A DNA stretch of 64,000 nt, taken from positions 1,864,144 to 1,928,143 of the forward strand of contig NC_009380.1 of the NCBI RefSeq assembly GCF_000016425.1, given 5' to 3'. This stretch comes from Salinispora tropica CNB-440. GTDB lineage: Bacteria; Actinomycetota; Actinomycetes; Mycobacteriales; Micromonosporaceae. Below, piece by piece: positions 52,819-60,992 of this stretch. The translations under genes were made by a program, and so were the position numbers. A model generated the notes under the pieces. That model was not told where the DNA came from and did no database searches. It was given only the letters and a program-made list of their open reading frames with translations. Position 1 is the first letter of the stretch, and every line of letters begins with the position of its first letter.

Positions 52819-54942
52819 GTGCCGCACCAGCCAATGCCGGCCGTGCGTGGCACCATACCCGCCGAGACCTGGGAGTACGACCAGTTGACCGCAGAGCCTG
52901 AGACCCTGTATGAGGCCGACGACCTCACGCATCTCGAGGGACTGGACGCTGTCCGAAAGCGTCCGGGGATGTACATCGGCTCGACGGACAGCCGTGGCGT
53001 GGGTCACCTCGTCAACGAGATCCTCGACAACTCCACCGATGAGGGTGTCGCCGGTCACGCGACCTCCATCGAGGTGACGCTGCACGCCGACGGATCGGTG
53101 CAGGTGGACGACGACGGCCGCGGTATCCCCACCGACGTGCATGCGAAGTCGGGAATATCGGGGGTCGAGCTGGTGCTCACCCGGCTACACGCCGGTGGCA
53201 AGTTCGGCGGCTCCGGCTACAAGACCTCTGGTGGCCTACATGGCGTCGGCGCTTCGGCGGTCAACGCCCTTTCGCGCCGGTTCGACGTGACAGTCCGTCG
53301 TGGCGGCAAGATCCACACGATGTCGTTCCGGCACGGTGTACCGGGGACGTTCGACGGCGACGGGCCTCAGGCGCCCTTCGCGGCCGGCCCGGGCCTTCAG
53401 GTGATCGGTGCGGTGAAGCGTCAGCAGCGCACCGGCACCTCGATCCGCTACTGGTACGACCCGCGCTACTTCGAGGTCGGTGCCACGCTGGATGCCGACG
53501 CCGTACGGATGAAGCTGCGCAACACCGCCTTCCTGGTCCCCGGGGTCAGCTACCTGCTGCGTGACCACACCGGGGCGGAGCCGGTCGAGGAGCGGTTCCA
53601 CTACCCCAACGGCCTGACCGACATGGTGGACTTCCTCGCCCCGGCCAGCGACCGGCCGGTCTCCGGCACCCTGCTGGTCTGCGGCGAAGGGGCGTACCGG
53701 GAGAACGCCGCCGACGCCAACGGCGTGATGCAGGCCAACGTGCCGCGTCGCGCCGAGGTGGAGGTGGCCTTCCGCTGGGGCACCGGCTACGAGCGGACTG
53801 TGGAGTGTTTCACCAACACCATCCGTAACGCGCACGGCGGTACCCACCGTAAGGGCTTCGAGCGGGCCCTGACGCGGACCCTCGCCGAGGCCATCCGAAA
53901 CACCCGTGGCCTGCTCAAGGCCAAGGAGGACCCGCCCACGCTGGATGACATCCTCGAGGGCCTGACCGCGGTCGTGCACGTGCGCATCCCGGAGCCGCAG
54001 TTCACCTCCCAGACCAAGGACGAGCTCTCCACCGCCGGCATTACCAAGGTTCTCCAGCGCCTGGTCGAGCAGCACCTCAAGGCCTGGCTGGAGGAGCGCA
54101 AGACCAAGACCGAGGCGCGGACGGTCCTCCAGAAGATCGCCGATGCGGCTCGGGTCCGGCTCACCCAGAAGCAGCAGAAGGAGGCGGCGCGGCGTAAGAC
54201 CGCCCTGGAGGGCGCGTCGATGCCCGCGAAGCTGGTCGACTGCCGGTCCACCGGGGTGGAGCGCAGCGAGATGTTCATCGTCGAGGGGGACAGCGCGCTC
54301 GGCACGGCGCGGTTGGCCCGCTCGTCGGAGTACCAGGCGTTGCTGCCGATCCGCGGCAAGATCCTCAACGTGCAGAAGGCGAACCTCCAGCAGGTGCTGG
54401 ACAACGCCGAGTGCGCGGCGATCGTGCAGGTGTTGGGGGCCGGGTCGGGGCGCACCTTCGACCTCTCCGCCGTACGGTACGGCCGGGTTCTGATCATGGC
54501 CGACGCCGACGTGGACGGCGCGCACATCAGGACACTGCTGATTACGCTCTTCGCCCGGTACATGCGACCGTTGATCGAGGCCGGCCGGTTGTACGCGGCG
54601 ATGCCGCCTCTGCACAAGATCACGACGAAGGGGCGTAGGCCGCAGACCATCTACACCTACACCCAGGAGGAGATGGAGGCGACCGTCCGGCGACTGGAGC
54701 AGGCGGGTAAGCAGATCGTCACTCCGATCCCGCGGTTCAAGGGTCTGGGTGAGATGGACGCCGACGAGTTGTGGGAAACCACGATGAACCCGGCCGGCCG
54801 GGCGGTCCGCCGGATCACGATGGAGGACGCCGAGGAAGCCGAGCGGATCCTGGAACTGCTGATGGGGGAGAAGGTGGAGCCCCGCCGGAACTGGCTGATC
54901 GCCTCCGCCGACCGGGTCGACCGCGAGGCGATCGACGCATGA
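52819..54942 (+). CDS. parE: Type IIA topoisomerase subunit B (topoisomerase IV ParE / GyrB-like)
   Basis: 707 aa from GTG 52819. The GHKL ATPase has LEGLDAVRKRPGMYIGSTD, ILDNSTDEGVAGHA, DDDGRGIPTDVH and KTSGGLHGVGASAVNALS. The Toprim domain has VEGDSALGTARLARSSEYQA then RGKILNVQKA and the metal site IMADADVDGAHIRTLL. It lacks the long insert of proteobacterial GyrB and is close to ParE length. The partner A subunit follows 71 bases later. This pair is additional to the gyrAB expected near oriC. A DNA decatenation role is inferred. Confidence 0.88.
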   Translation: MPHQPMPAVRGTIPAETWEYDQLTAEPETLYEADDLTHLEGLDAVRKRPGMYIGSTDSRGVGHLVNEILDNSTDEGVAGHATSIEVTLHADGSVQVDDDGRGIPTDVHAKSGISGVELVLTRLHAGGKFGGSGYKTSGGLHGVGASAVNALSRRFDVTVRRGGKIHTMSFRHGVPGTFDGDGPQAPFAAGPGLQVIGAVKRQQRTGTSIRYWYDPRYFEVGATLDADAVRMKLRNTAFLVPGVSYLLRDHTGAEPVEERFHYPNGLTDMVDFLAPASDRPVSGTLLVCGEGAYRENAADANGVMQANVPRRAEVEVAFRWGTGYERTVECFTNTIRNAHGGTHRKGFERALTRTLAEAIRNTRGLLKAKEDPPTLDDILEGLTAVVHVRIPEPQFTSQTKDELSTAGITKVLQRLVEQHLKAWLEERKTKTEARTVLQKIADAARVRLTQKQQKEAARRKTALEGASMPAKLVDCRSTGVERSEMFIVEGDSALGTARLARSSEYQALLPIRGKILNVQKANLQQVLDNAECAAIVQVLGAGSGRTFDLSAVRYGRVLIMADADVDGAHIRTLLITLFARYMRPLIEAGRLYAAMPPLHKITTKGRRPQTIYTYTQEEMEATVRRLEQAGKQIVTPIPRFKGLGEMDADELWETTMNPAGRAVRRITMEDAEEAERILELLMGEKVEPRRNWLIASADRVDREAIDA

Positions 54943-55013
54943 GACCCGGACCGGCCGCGGATCGCGCGGGCACCGGTACGAGCACGGAAACAGTCCGAGG
55001 GGAAAGCTGAGTC

Positions 55014-57497
55014 ATGGCACGCCGCAAGGGCCCGAAGGTCGACCTGTCCGCGTTCGACCAGGCGGGTGCACGGGTTTTCGACAATCCGCTGGTCACCGAG
55101 GTCTCCGACTCCTACCTGGAGTACGCGTTCTCGGTCATCCACTCCCGCGCCCTGCCGGACGCCCGAGACGGGCTCAAGCCGGTGCACCGGCGCATCCTCT
55201 GGTCGATGTACGAATCCGGCCACCGCCCGGACCGGGGGCACGTCAAGTCCGCGCGGGTGGTCGGCGACGTGATGGGCAAGTACCACCCCCACAGCGACGT
55301 GGCGATCTATGACGCGTTGGTCCGGCTGGCACAGGACTTCTCCCTGAACGCGCCCCTCATCGACGGGCACGGCAACTTCGGAAGCCCGGACGACGGTCCG
55401 GCCGCGGCCCGATACACCGAAGCCCGGATGTCGCGGGAGGCGATGCTGCTCGTCGGTGAGTTGGGCGAGGAGACAGTCGACCTGGGGCCGAACTACGACG
55501 GTTCGTTGACCCAGCCCACCGTGCTGCCGGCGGCCTTCCCGAACCTGCTGGTCAACGGCGCCTCGGGGATCGCGGTCGGGATGGCGACCAACATGATCCC
55601 GCACAACCTGGGCGAGGTGGTCTCCGCCGCCCGCTGGCTGATCAACCACCCGGACGCCACGCTGGACAAGCTGATGGAGTTCGTTCCGGGGCCGGATCTG
55701 CCGACCGGCGGTCTGCTGCTCGGCCTGGACGAGGTGCGGCGGGCATACGAGACCGGCCGAGGTGTGGTGCGGATGCGCGCCAAGGTGGAGATCGGCCCGA
55801 TTGAGGGCAGCCGTGGTCGGCAGGCGATCACCGTTGTCGAGCTGCCCTACGGCATCGGCGCCGAGAAGGTCATCGCCGCCGTCACCAACGAGGTCACGAA
55901 GACCAAACGGCTCACCGGGATCGCCGATGTCAAGGACCTCACCGACCGGGAGAACGGCACCCGGCTGGTCATCGAGTGCAAGGTCGGAGTGAATCCGCAG
56001 GCGCTCCTCGCCGATCTCTACCGGCTGACCCCGCTGGAGCAGTCGTTCGGCGTCAACAATCTGGTGCTGGTGGACGGGCAGCCGCGGACCCTGGGGCTCA
56101 AGGCCCTACTGGAGGTCTTCCTGGCCCACCGGTACGAGGTGGTGACCCGGCGCAGCGCGTACCGGAAGCGTCGGCGGGAGGAGCGGCTGCACCTGGTGGA
56201 CGGGCTGCTGGTCGCGCTGCTCGACATCGACCAGGTCGTCAAGCTGATCCGGGGCAGCGAGGACGCGCAGGCCGCGAAGGACGGTCTCATGCGGCGCTTC
56301 GGGCTCTCCGAGATCCAGGCGACCTACATCCTCGACACACCGCTGCGCCGGCTCACCAGGTACGACCGGTTGGAGCTGGAGGCCGAGCAGGAGAAGCTGC
56401 GCGGCGAGATCACTGAGCTGTCCCGGCTCCTGGACGACCCGAAGGTCCTGCGGAAGGTCGTCTCCACCGAACTGGCCGCGGTGGTGAGGCAGTTCGCGGC
56501 GCCGCGCCGCACCACCTTGGTCGACGGGGATCTGAAGGAGGTGCTCGCCGCGTCCGTGCCGGCCGGCCCACTGGAGGTCGCCGACGATCCCTGCCAGGTG
56601 ATCCTCTCGTCGACCGGACTGGTCGCCCGGACCGCCGCCGAGTCGGAGGAGGCGGTCGAGGGACATCGCCGGCATGGCCGGGTCCGGCACGACGCGGTAC
56701 GCGCCGTCGCCCACTCCACGGCCCGCGGCAAAGTTCTGCTGGTCACCAGTGGCGGCCGGGCGTTCAAGGTGGACGTGCTGCCGCTGCCGGTGCTACCCGA
56801 TCAGTCCGGCACGGTCTCCCTGCGCGGCGGGATGTCCGCAGCCGAGTTGGTGCCGCTGGCGCCGGGGGAGACGGTGGTCGGGATCGCGCCGCTCGGTGCG
56901 CCCGCGGAGGGATCGCCGGGGCTGGCCCTCGGCACCCGGCAGGGCATGGTGAAGGTCTGTGCGCCGGACTGGCCGGTGCGCGCCGACGAGTTCGAAGTGA
57001 TCAGCCTCCGCGATGGGGACGAGGTGGTCGGGACCACCTGGCTGACCGACGGCGCCGAGAGCCTCGCCTTCGTCACCTCGGAGGCGTCGTTGCTGCGTTA
57101 CCCGGTGGGGTTGGTCCGTCCGCAGGGGCTGCGGGGCGGTGGTGTCGCCGGGGTGAGCCTCCCCGGGGACGCGCGAGTGGTCTATTTCGGCGCGGTCCGC
57201 ACCGACGACCCCGCCCACGGTGAGCCGATGGTGGTCACCTCGACCGGCGCCACGGTGAAGGTGACGCCGTTTGCGGCCTACCCGGCGAAGGGGCGGGCGA
57301 CGGGCGGCGTGCGCTCCCAGCGTTTCCTCAAGGGGGAGACGGAGGCGGCCGTTGCCTGGGTCGGCCCGCGTCCGGTCGGTGCGACGGCGAACGGCGAGCC
57401 GGTGGAACTGCCGGCGGCTGACCCGCGCCGCGACGGCAGCGGTTTCGCTGTGCTGCTCGGCCCCGCCGTCATCGGCCATCAGATCGACCGCGACTGA
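55014..57497 (+). CDS. parC: Type IIA topoisomerase subunit A (topoisomerase IV ParC / GyrA-like)
   Basis: 827 aa; GAGGGGAAAG precedes ATG 55014. The breakage-reunion domain has SVIHSRALPDARDGLKPVHR, the quinolone region GKYHPHSDVAIYDALVRLAQ, and catalytic Tyr in AAARYTEARMS. A coiled-coil and C-gate follow (about 350-470). The C-terminal beta-propeller (about 520-820) is present but I see no GyrA box of the QRRGGKG type, which points to ParC-like relaxation/decatenation and not to supercoiling. In the quinolone loop the position of Ser83 in GyrA is occupied by Ser (HPHSDVAIYD). Confidence 0.87.
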   Translation: MARRKGPKVDLSAFDQAGARVFDNPLVTEVSDSYLEYAFSVIHSRALPDARDGLKPVHRRILWSMYESGHRPDRGHVKSARVVGDVMGKYHPHSDVAIYDALVRLAQDFSLNAPLIDGHGNFGSPDDGPAAARYTEARMSREAMLLVGELGEETVDLGPNYDGSLTQPTVLPAAFPNLLVNGASGIAVGMATNMIPHNLGEVVSAARWLINHPDATLDKLMEFVPGPDLPTGGLLLGLDEVRRAYETGRGVVRMRAKVEIGPIEGSRGRQAITVVELPYGIGAEKVIAAVTNEVTKTKRLTGIADVKDLTDRENGTRLVIECKVGVNPQALLADLYRLTPLEQSFGVNNLVLVDGQPRTLGLKALLEVFLAHRYEVVTRRSAYRKRRREERLHLVDGLLVALLDIDQVVKLIRGSEDAQAAKDGLMRRFGLSEIQATYILDTPLRRLTRYDRLELEAEQEKLRGEITELSRLLDDPKVLRKVVSTELAAVVRQFAAPRRTTLVDGDLKEVLAASVPAGPLEVADDPCQVILSSTGLVARTAAESEEAVEGHRRHGRVRHDAVRAVAHSTARGKVLLVTSGGRAFKVDVLPLPVLPDQSGTVSLRGGMSAAELVPLAPGETVVGIAPLGAPAEGSPGLALGTRQGMVKVCAPDWPVRADEFEVISLRDGDEVVGTTWLTDGAESLAFVTSEASLLRYPVGLVRPQGLRGGGVAGVSLPGDARVVYFGAVRTDDPAHGEPMVVTSTGATVKVTPFAAYPAKGRATGGVRSQRFLKGETEAAVAWVGPRPVGATANGEPVELPAADPRRDGSGFAVLLGPAVIGHQIDRD

Positions 57498-57949
57498 ACT
57501 GGGCACGGCCGGGGCGGGGAGTGACCGGCACGACCTCCGGCGTTTCGCAGGCGAGCGGGAGACCTGCGGTGGTGACTCGAAGGAACTGCTGCGCTCCCGG
57601 GCCCTGGCCGGCGCAGCACCTCGTTCCCGAGGAGAGCCGGTGGTGGTCCACCCCAGCCCGGCGAGCCCAACCCTCAGCTTGTTTCGGTAGCACCGGTCGA
57701 AATATTGTGAGGCCGGCCATAGCGCTGTTGAACCAGTCATTACGGGCAGGCAGCCCGATTCTTCGGGGTGGGCGTGCAGAAATTGCCGGCAAACTGTCCT
57801 GTTCTTGACCGGGCTGCACCACTATCACCCTTCATGTAATTGCTTCATCGTAGTGGGTGGCTGTCGGCAAAATCGTGGCTGCGATCCATGTTTAAGCAGC
57901 TCAGAGAGGGTTGGCGAGCTGGGAAGCGGTCAGTAGTGTCGGCGAGTCC
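57498..57949. other. Intergenic region before the riboswitch
   Basis: About 450 bases. A 119-codon minus-strand frame here (57828 to 57469) has no family motif and overlaps the parC end, so I do not call it. The second half is less GC-rich and probably holds the riboswitch promoter. Confidence 0.45.
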
Positions 57950-58113
57950 GGTGCGGTAGACGATCGCAAAAGGCGACGCCGTGCCGACCCGCTCAATCAC
58001 CGAAAGGTGAACCGGGGACCCGTTCTATCTGGGGTGAATCCGCGAGTCTCGCGGTAGGGCGTACTTCCCGTCCGAATCCGTCAGCTAACCCGGTCAGCGG
58101 TATCGGAAGGAGT
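57950..58113 (+). ncRNA. Cyclic di-AMP riboswitch (ydaO/yuaA class)
   Basis: The stretch shows the conserved ydaO blocks in order: ACCGGGGACCCG (58011-58022), GGGGTGAATCC (58031-58041), GGTAGGG (58053-58059), CCGAATCCGTCAGCTAACCC (58072-58091) and terminal GGAAGGAG (58105-58112). These are the pseudo-symmetric c-di-AMP binding core. In actinobacteria such riboswitches commonly precede cell-wall hydrolases; here a C39-like exported protease lies downstream. Binding of c-di-AMP usually turns expression off. The 5' boundary is approximate. Confidence 0.88.
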
Positions 58114-58121
58114 CCGTTTTC

Positions 58122-58208
58122 GTGCAGCGTTATTCCGCCCAGCGGGCGTTCCGCCGTCTCCACGGCGCTGCGGTGTCCGCGTCCGTCCGGTCTGCCGCCG
58201 GGCGCTGA
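58122..58208 (+). CDS. Possible 28-aa leader peptide after the riboswitch
   Basis: GTG 58122 follows GGAAGGAG (58105-58112) by 9 bases and opens 28 codons to TGA 58206-58208. The peptide is basic, starts MQRYSAQRAFRRLHG, and is Ala/Ser/Arg-rich at the end. The Shine-Dalgarno-like sequence is also the last conserved block of the riboswitch, so the riboswitch could gate this reading frame directly. It ends 15 bases before a hairpin and 145 bases before the protease start. Confidence 0.35.
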   Translation: MQRYSAQRAFRRLHGAAVSASVRSAAGR

Positions 58209-58222
58209 CCCATCCCCTCGTA

Positions 58223-58241
58223 GCCCGGCGGTAGGCCGGGC
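58223..58241 (+). promoter_or_regulatory. Leader hairpin between riboswitch and protease gene
   Basis: GCCCGGC (58223-58229), loop GGTAG, GCCGGGC (58235-58241), flanked on both sides by CCCCTCGT. It could be the termination or anti-termination element of the leader. Confidence 0.4.
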
Positions 58242-58352
58242 GTACCCCCTCGTGGCCACCGGCGCGCGAATTTCGGTTTCCGTGCGGCCCGCCTCTGCCT
58301 GCCCGCCCAACGGCGCGGTGCGCCACAGCCCCGACAGTCTGTGGAGGATCCC

Positions 58353-59228
58353 GTGAAACATCGCCTCAAACGACAGCTCCGCCTTCTGGCCGCGGAGCGC
58401 CCATACCAGCTGGCCGCCGCGTCGGCTGCCGCGCTCGTGCTGGCCACCGGTGCCGGCACTCTTGCCGCCGGCGGCGACGAGGACTCCACCTCGCCGCAGC
58501 CCGTCACCGCCGCCTCTACGGCCGGCAGCGACGTCGCCGACTCGAGCCCCGAGGCGGTCGTGGTCGCGGCCCCGGCCAACGCCGCACCGTCGAGCACCGA
58601 GCCGTCGAGTGATGAGTCGGCGAGCACTGAGCCGTCGAGTGATGAGTCGGCGAGTGATGAGTCGTCGAGCACGCCTGCGGCGGACCCGGATCTGACCGAG
58701 GAGGCTGCACCGGAGCCAGCGGCCTCCAAGATGCTGGAGTACGACTACCAGGCGCAGATCAACTTCTACTACTGCGGTCCGGCCGCCGTCCGAAACGCCC
58801 TCAGCGCCACCGGCATCGAGCGGACGCAGAACGAACTCGCTGGCCCGCTCGGCACCGACCAGTTCGGCACCGACTCGGCGGCGGACACCACGCGGGTACT
58901 CAACGCCCAGGTGGAGGGCGCGCCCTACCAGACCCGGATGATTTCCGGTGGCTCGGCCACCTCGGCGCAGATGGACCAGCTCCAGGCCGACGTCGTCACG
59001 GCCATCACCGACGGCCGAGGCGTGGTGGTGAACGTTGCGGGCTCCGCCACTGACACCGCCGGTGGTTGGCACTCGTTCCCGGGCGGCCACTACATCGCGG
59101 TGGTCGGGTACGACGACAGCGGGCGCCTCGTGAAGGTCGCCGACTCGGCGAACGCCGCGGCCGGCTCGTACTGGATGACCACGATCGCTCTGGCGGACTG
59201 GGCCGCGACGCGCGGCTACTCCGCCTGA
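58353..59228 (+). CDS. Exported C39-like (papain-fold) peptidase
   Basis: 291 aa from GTG 58353, with GGAGG 5 bases upstream; an in-frame GTG at 58341 lies before that site. A signal/anchor (LAAASAAALVLATGAGTLAA) is followed by a Ser/Thr/Glu/Asp-rich spacer with repeats of EPSSDESAS (about 65-115). The C-terminal domain has a Cys nucleophile in INFYYCGPAAVRNALS, a catalytic His in FPGGHYIAVVGYDD and Asp in VADSANA, the peptidase C39 layout. It acts outside the cell, probably on peptidoglycan peptides or envelope proteins. The c-di-AMP riboswitch in its leader supports an envelope role. Confidence 0.85.
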   Translation: MKHRLKRQLRLLAAERPYQLAAASAAALVLATGAGTLAAGGDEDSTSPQPVTAASTAGSDVADSSPEAVVVAAPANAAPSSTEPSSDESASTEPSSDESASDESSSTPAADPDLTEEAAPEPAASKMLEYDYQAQINFYYCGPAAVRNALSATGIERTQNELAGPLGTDQFGTDSAADTTRVLNAQVEGAPYQTRMISGGSATSAQMDQLQADVVTAITDGRGVVVNVAGSATDTAGGWHSFPGGHYIAVVGYDDSGRLVKVADSANAAAGSYWMTTIALADWAATRGYSA

Positions 59229-59243
59229 CCGACGGCTCGTTGC

Positions 59244-59281
59244 ACGGGCGTCGGCCTCCCGCCGTGGGGGCCGACGCCCGT
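59244..59281. terminator. Terminator between convergent genes
   Basis: ACGGGCGTCGGCC (59244-59256) pairs with GGCCGACGCCCGT (59269-59281), 13 bp, 16 bases after the protease stop and 17 bases before the opposite-strand transferase stop. Confidence 0.75.
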
Positions 59282-59297
59282 CGTCGTACCTGCGTGG

Positions 59298-60992
59298 TCA
59301 GCCGGTGGGGGAGACCGTGGCCCCGGCGGCGCGTGGCGTCGGAACGCCGCCACCGGACTCTAACTCCCGCCGGGCGGCAGCCAGGAAGCCCTCGGCGTAC
59401 GACTCGGCGGGGAAGTCACCGAGGTAGCGGGTCCGGGTGGCCCACCGGGCCTCGGCCAGCGGGTCGTCCCCGAGGAGCCGGTCCAGCACCTCGTCGCCGT
59501 TGGACATGTCCCGCCGCAGCACATAGCCGGAGGCGGCGAGCGGGAAGTCCGCCGGGAACCGGTCGCGCAGATCCAGCATGTCGGTCACCGCGTACGGCTT
59601 GCCGGAGTAGAGGTAGTCGGAGATGACCCCCGACACGTCGGAGACGAGCGCGTCGGAGCGGTTGACGCACTCGGTCAGGGTCAGCTCACGGCTGGCGGCT
59701 GCCCCGAAGACATGGGCCCGTCCGGTCCGGCCGCGGTCGGCGGCGAGCAGCTCGTGGAGTCGGGCCAGCTGTCGGGCCGAGGTGGGGTTCTGCGTGGTGT
59801 AGGGATGGGCCCGGAGAATGACCGTCGCGCCCCGCGCGAGCAGGTCCCGCAGCAGGGTCTCGGCCACCGGCAGCGAACAGTAGTTGGCGTCTGCGTGATG
59901 CCCGGTCCAGGTCGGGGTGTACAGGACGGTCGGAGTGGCGGCGGTCACCGCCCCACGGCGTACCTCGATTCCCTCCACCTGGGGGCGGCCGACCAGGACA
60001 AACTTTTCCGCCGGGAGGTGGACGCCGGCGCGGGCGTACCGGTCGACCGCCGCCTGACCCGCGACGAAGATCCGGTCGAAGATACCCGACATCGGGTTGG
60101 CGCTGGGGGCCTTGTCACTGTCGCCGTGGTGCAGCTGCACGTGGGTGAGCTGGGTGAATCGGACGCAGTGGCCGTTCTTCGCGCCGTGGTTGACATAGAA
60201 GGCGACCCGTAGGCTCGGCACGAGCGCCTCGTCCATTGCGGGCAACGTCGGGCAGTACGCGACCGGGGCGGTGGTGGCCGCCGCAACGGTCGGCAGCAAC
60301 TCCGGCTCACGCAGCATGACCAGGAACGGTCGACCGAGCCGCTCCAGGTACGGCAGCCACATCGTCACCTGGTACTCGGAGCCGGGGGGCGCGGAGAAGT
60401 ACAGCAGGAACTCGGGCCGATGCCGGCGCAGCGCCCGGCCCACCGGCCCACCGTTGGCGGCCGGACGGAAACGCCGTCGGGCCAGGTCCAGCGCCACCGC
60501 GGCGGCGGCCGTACCGACCAACAGAGCGGTGGCCAGCGCCACCCAGGCCGGCAGGGACGCCGCAGCCGCGCCGGCGACCAGGGCGAGCAGCATGAGCAGG
60601 GCAGCCGGCAACTCGGCGGCGAGTAGGGGCGACCAGTCGCGTACCGGAAGGTTCGCGGTGCGGATCTCCCGGTCGCCCGCCGCCCGCAGCGGTCCAACCA
60701 GCAGGACCAGCCCAAGCAGGACCAGCGCGGTCGCGGCCAGCGCGGGATCGAAGCCGGCGTCGAGGTGGCGGGCGTACCCGACCAGGACTCCCGCCGCGAG
60801 CAGCATGGTCTCGGCCACGCTGTCGGCCTGCGGTCGAACCCGCCGTTGCCACCCGGTGGCCGCGAGCGCGGCGACTGCCAACCCGAGCCCCCAGAAGGTC
60901 GCGTCGGTCAGGGCGAGCACGACGAAGGCCAGCATGGCCAGCCCGGCGGAGAGGGCCTGAGCGATCAGTTTCCGGACCAGGTCACCGCGCAC
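59298..60992 (-). CDS. CDP-glycerol/ribitol glycerophosphotransferase family protein (TagF-like)
   Basis: 564 aa from GTG 60992, which has GGAGG upstream and overlaps the previous gene by 11 bases. Residues 1-180 are a membrane region of about six helices (ALSAGLAMLAFVVLALTDAT at the start). The C-terminal half is a Glyphos_transf domain: VAFYVNHGAKNGHCVRFTQL, THVQLHHGDSDKAPS (HGDSDK, catalytic His), LYTPTWTGHHAD, LRAHPYT and SDVSGVISDYLYSGKPYAV. It polymerises polyol-phosphate units on a lipid-linked acceptor at the membrane. The coupled cytidylyltransferase/reductase suggests CDP-ribitol as donor. The membrane N-terminus is unusual for TagF. Confidence 0.85.
   Translation of the reverse strand: MRGDLVRKLIAQALSAGLAMLAFVVLALTDATFWGLGLAVAALAATGWQRRVRPQADSVAETMLLAAGVLVGYARHLDAGFDPALAATALVLLGLVLLVGPLRAAGDREIRTANLPVRDWSPLLAAELPAALLMLLALVAGAAAASLPAWVALATALLVGTAAAAVALDLARRRFRPAANGGPVGRALRRHRPEFLLYFSAPPGSEYQVTMWLPYLERLGRPFLVMLREPELLPTVAAATTAPVAYCPTLPAMDEALVPSLRVAFYVNHGAKNGHCVRFTQLTHVQLHHGDSDKAPSANPMSGIFDRIFVAGQAAVDRYARAGVHLPAEKFVLVGRPQVEGIEVRRGAVTAATPTVLYTPTWTGHHADANYCSLPVAETLLRDLLARGATVILRAHPYTTQNPTSARQLARLHELLAADRGRTGRAHVFGAAASRELTLTECVNRSDALVSDVSGVISDYLYSGKPYAVTDMLDLRDRFPADFPLAASGYVLRRDMSNGDEVLDRLLGDDPLAEARWATRTRYLGDFPAESYAEGFLAAARRELESGGGVPTPRAAGATVSPTG

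Noticed and set aside
53236..54615. 459-codon minus-strand frame opposite the parE-like gene
   Set aside because: It lies entirely inside a well-conserved coding region and has no recognisable domain.
57469..57828. 119-codon minus-strand frame after parC
   Set aside because: Overlaps the parC end, has no ribosome binding site that stands out and no family similarity that I can see.
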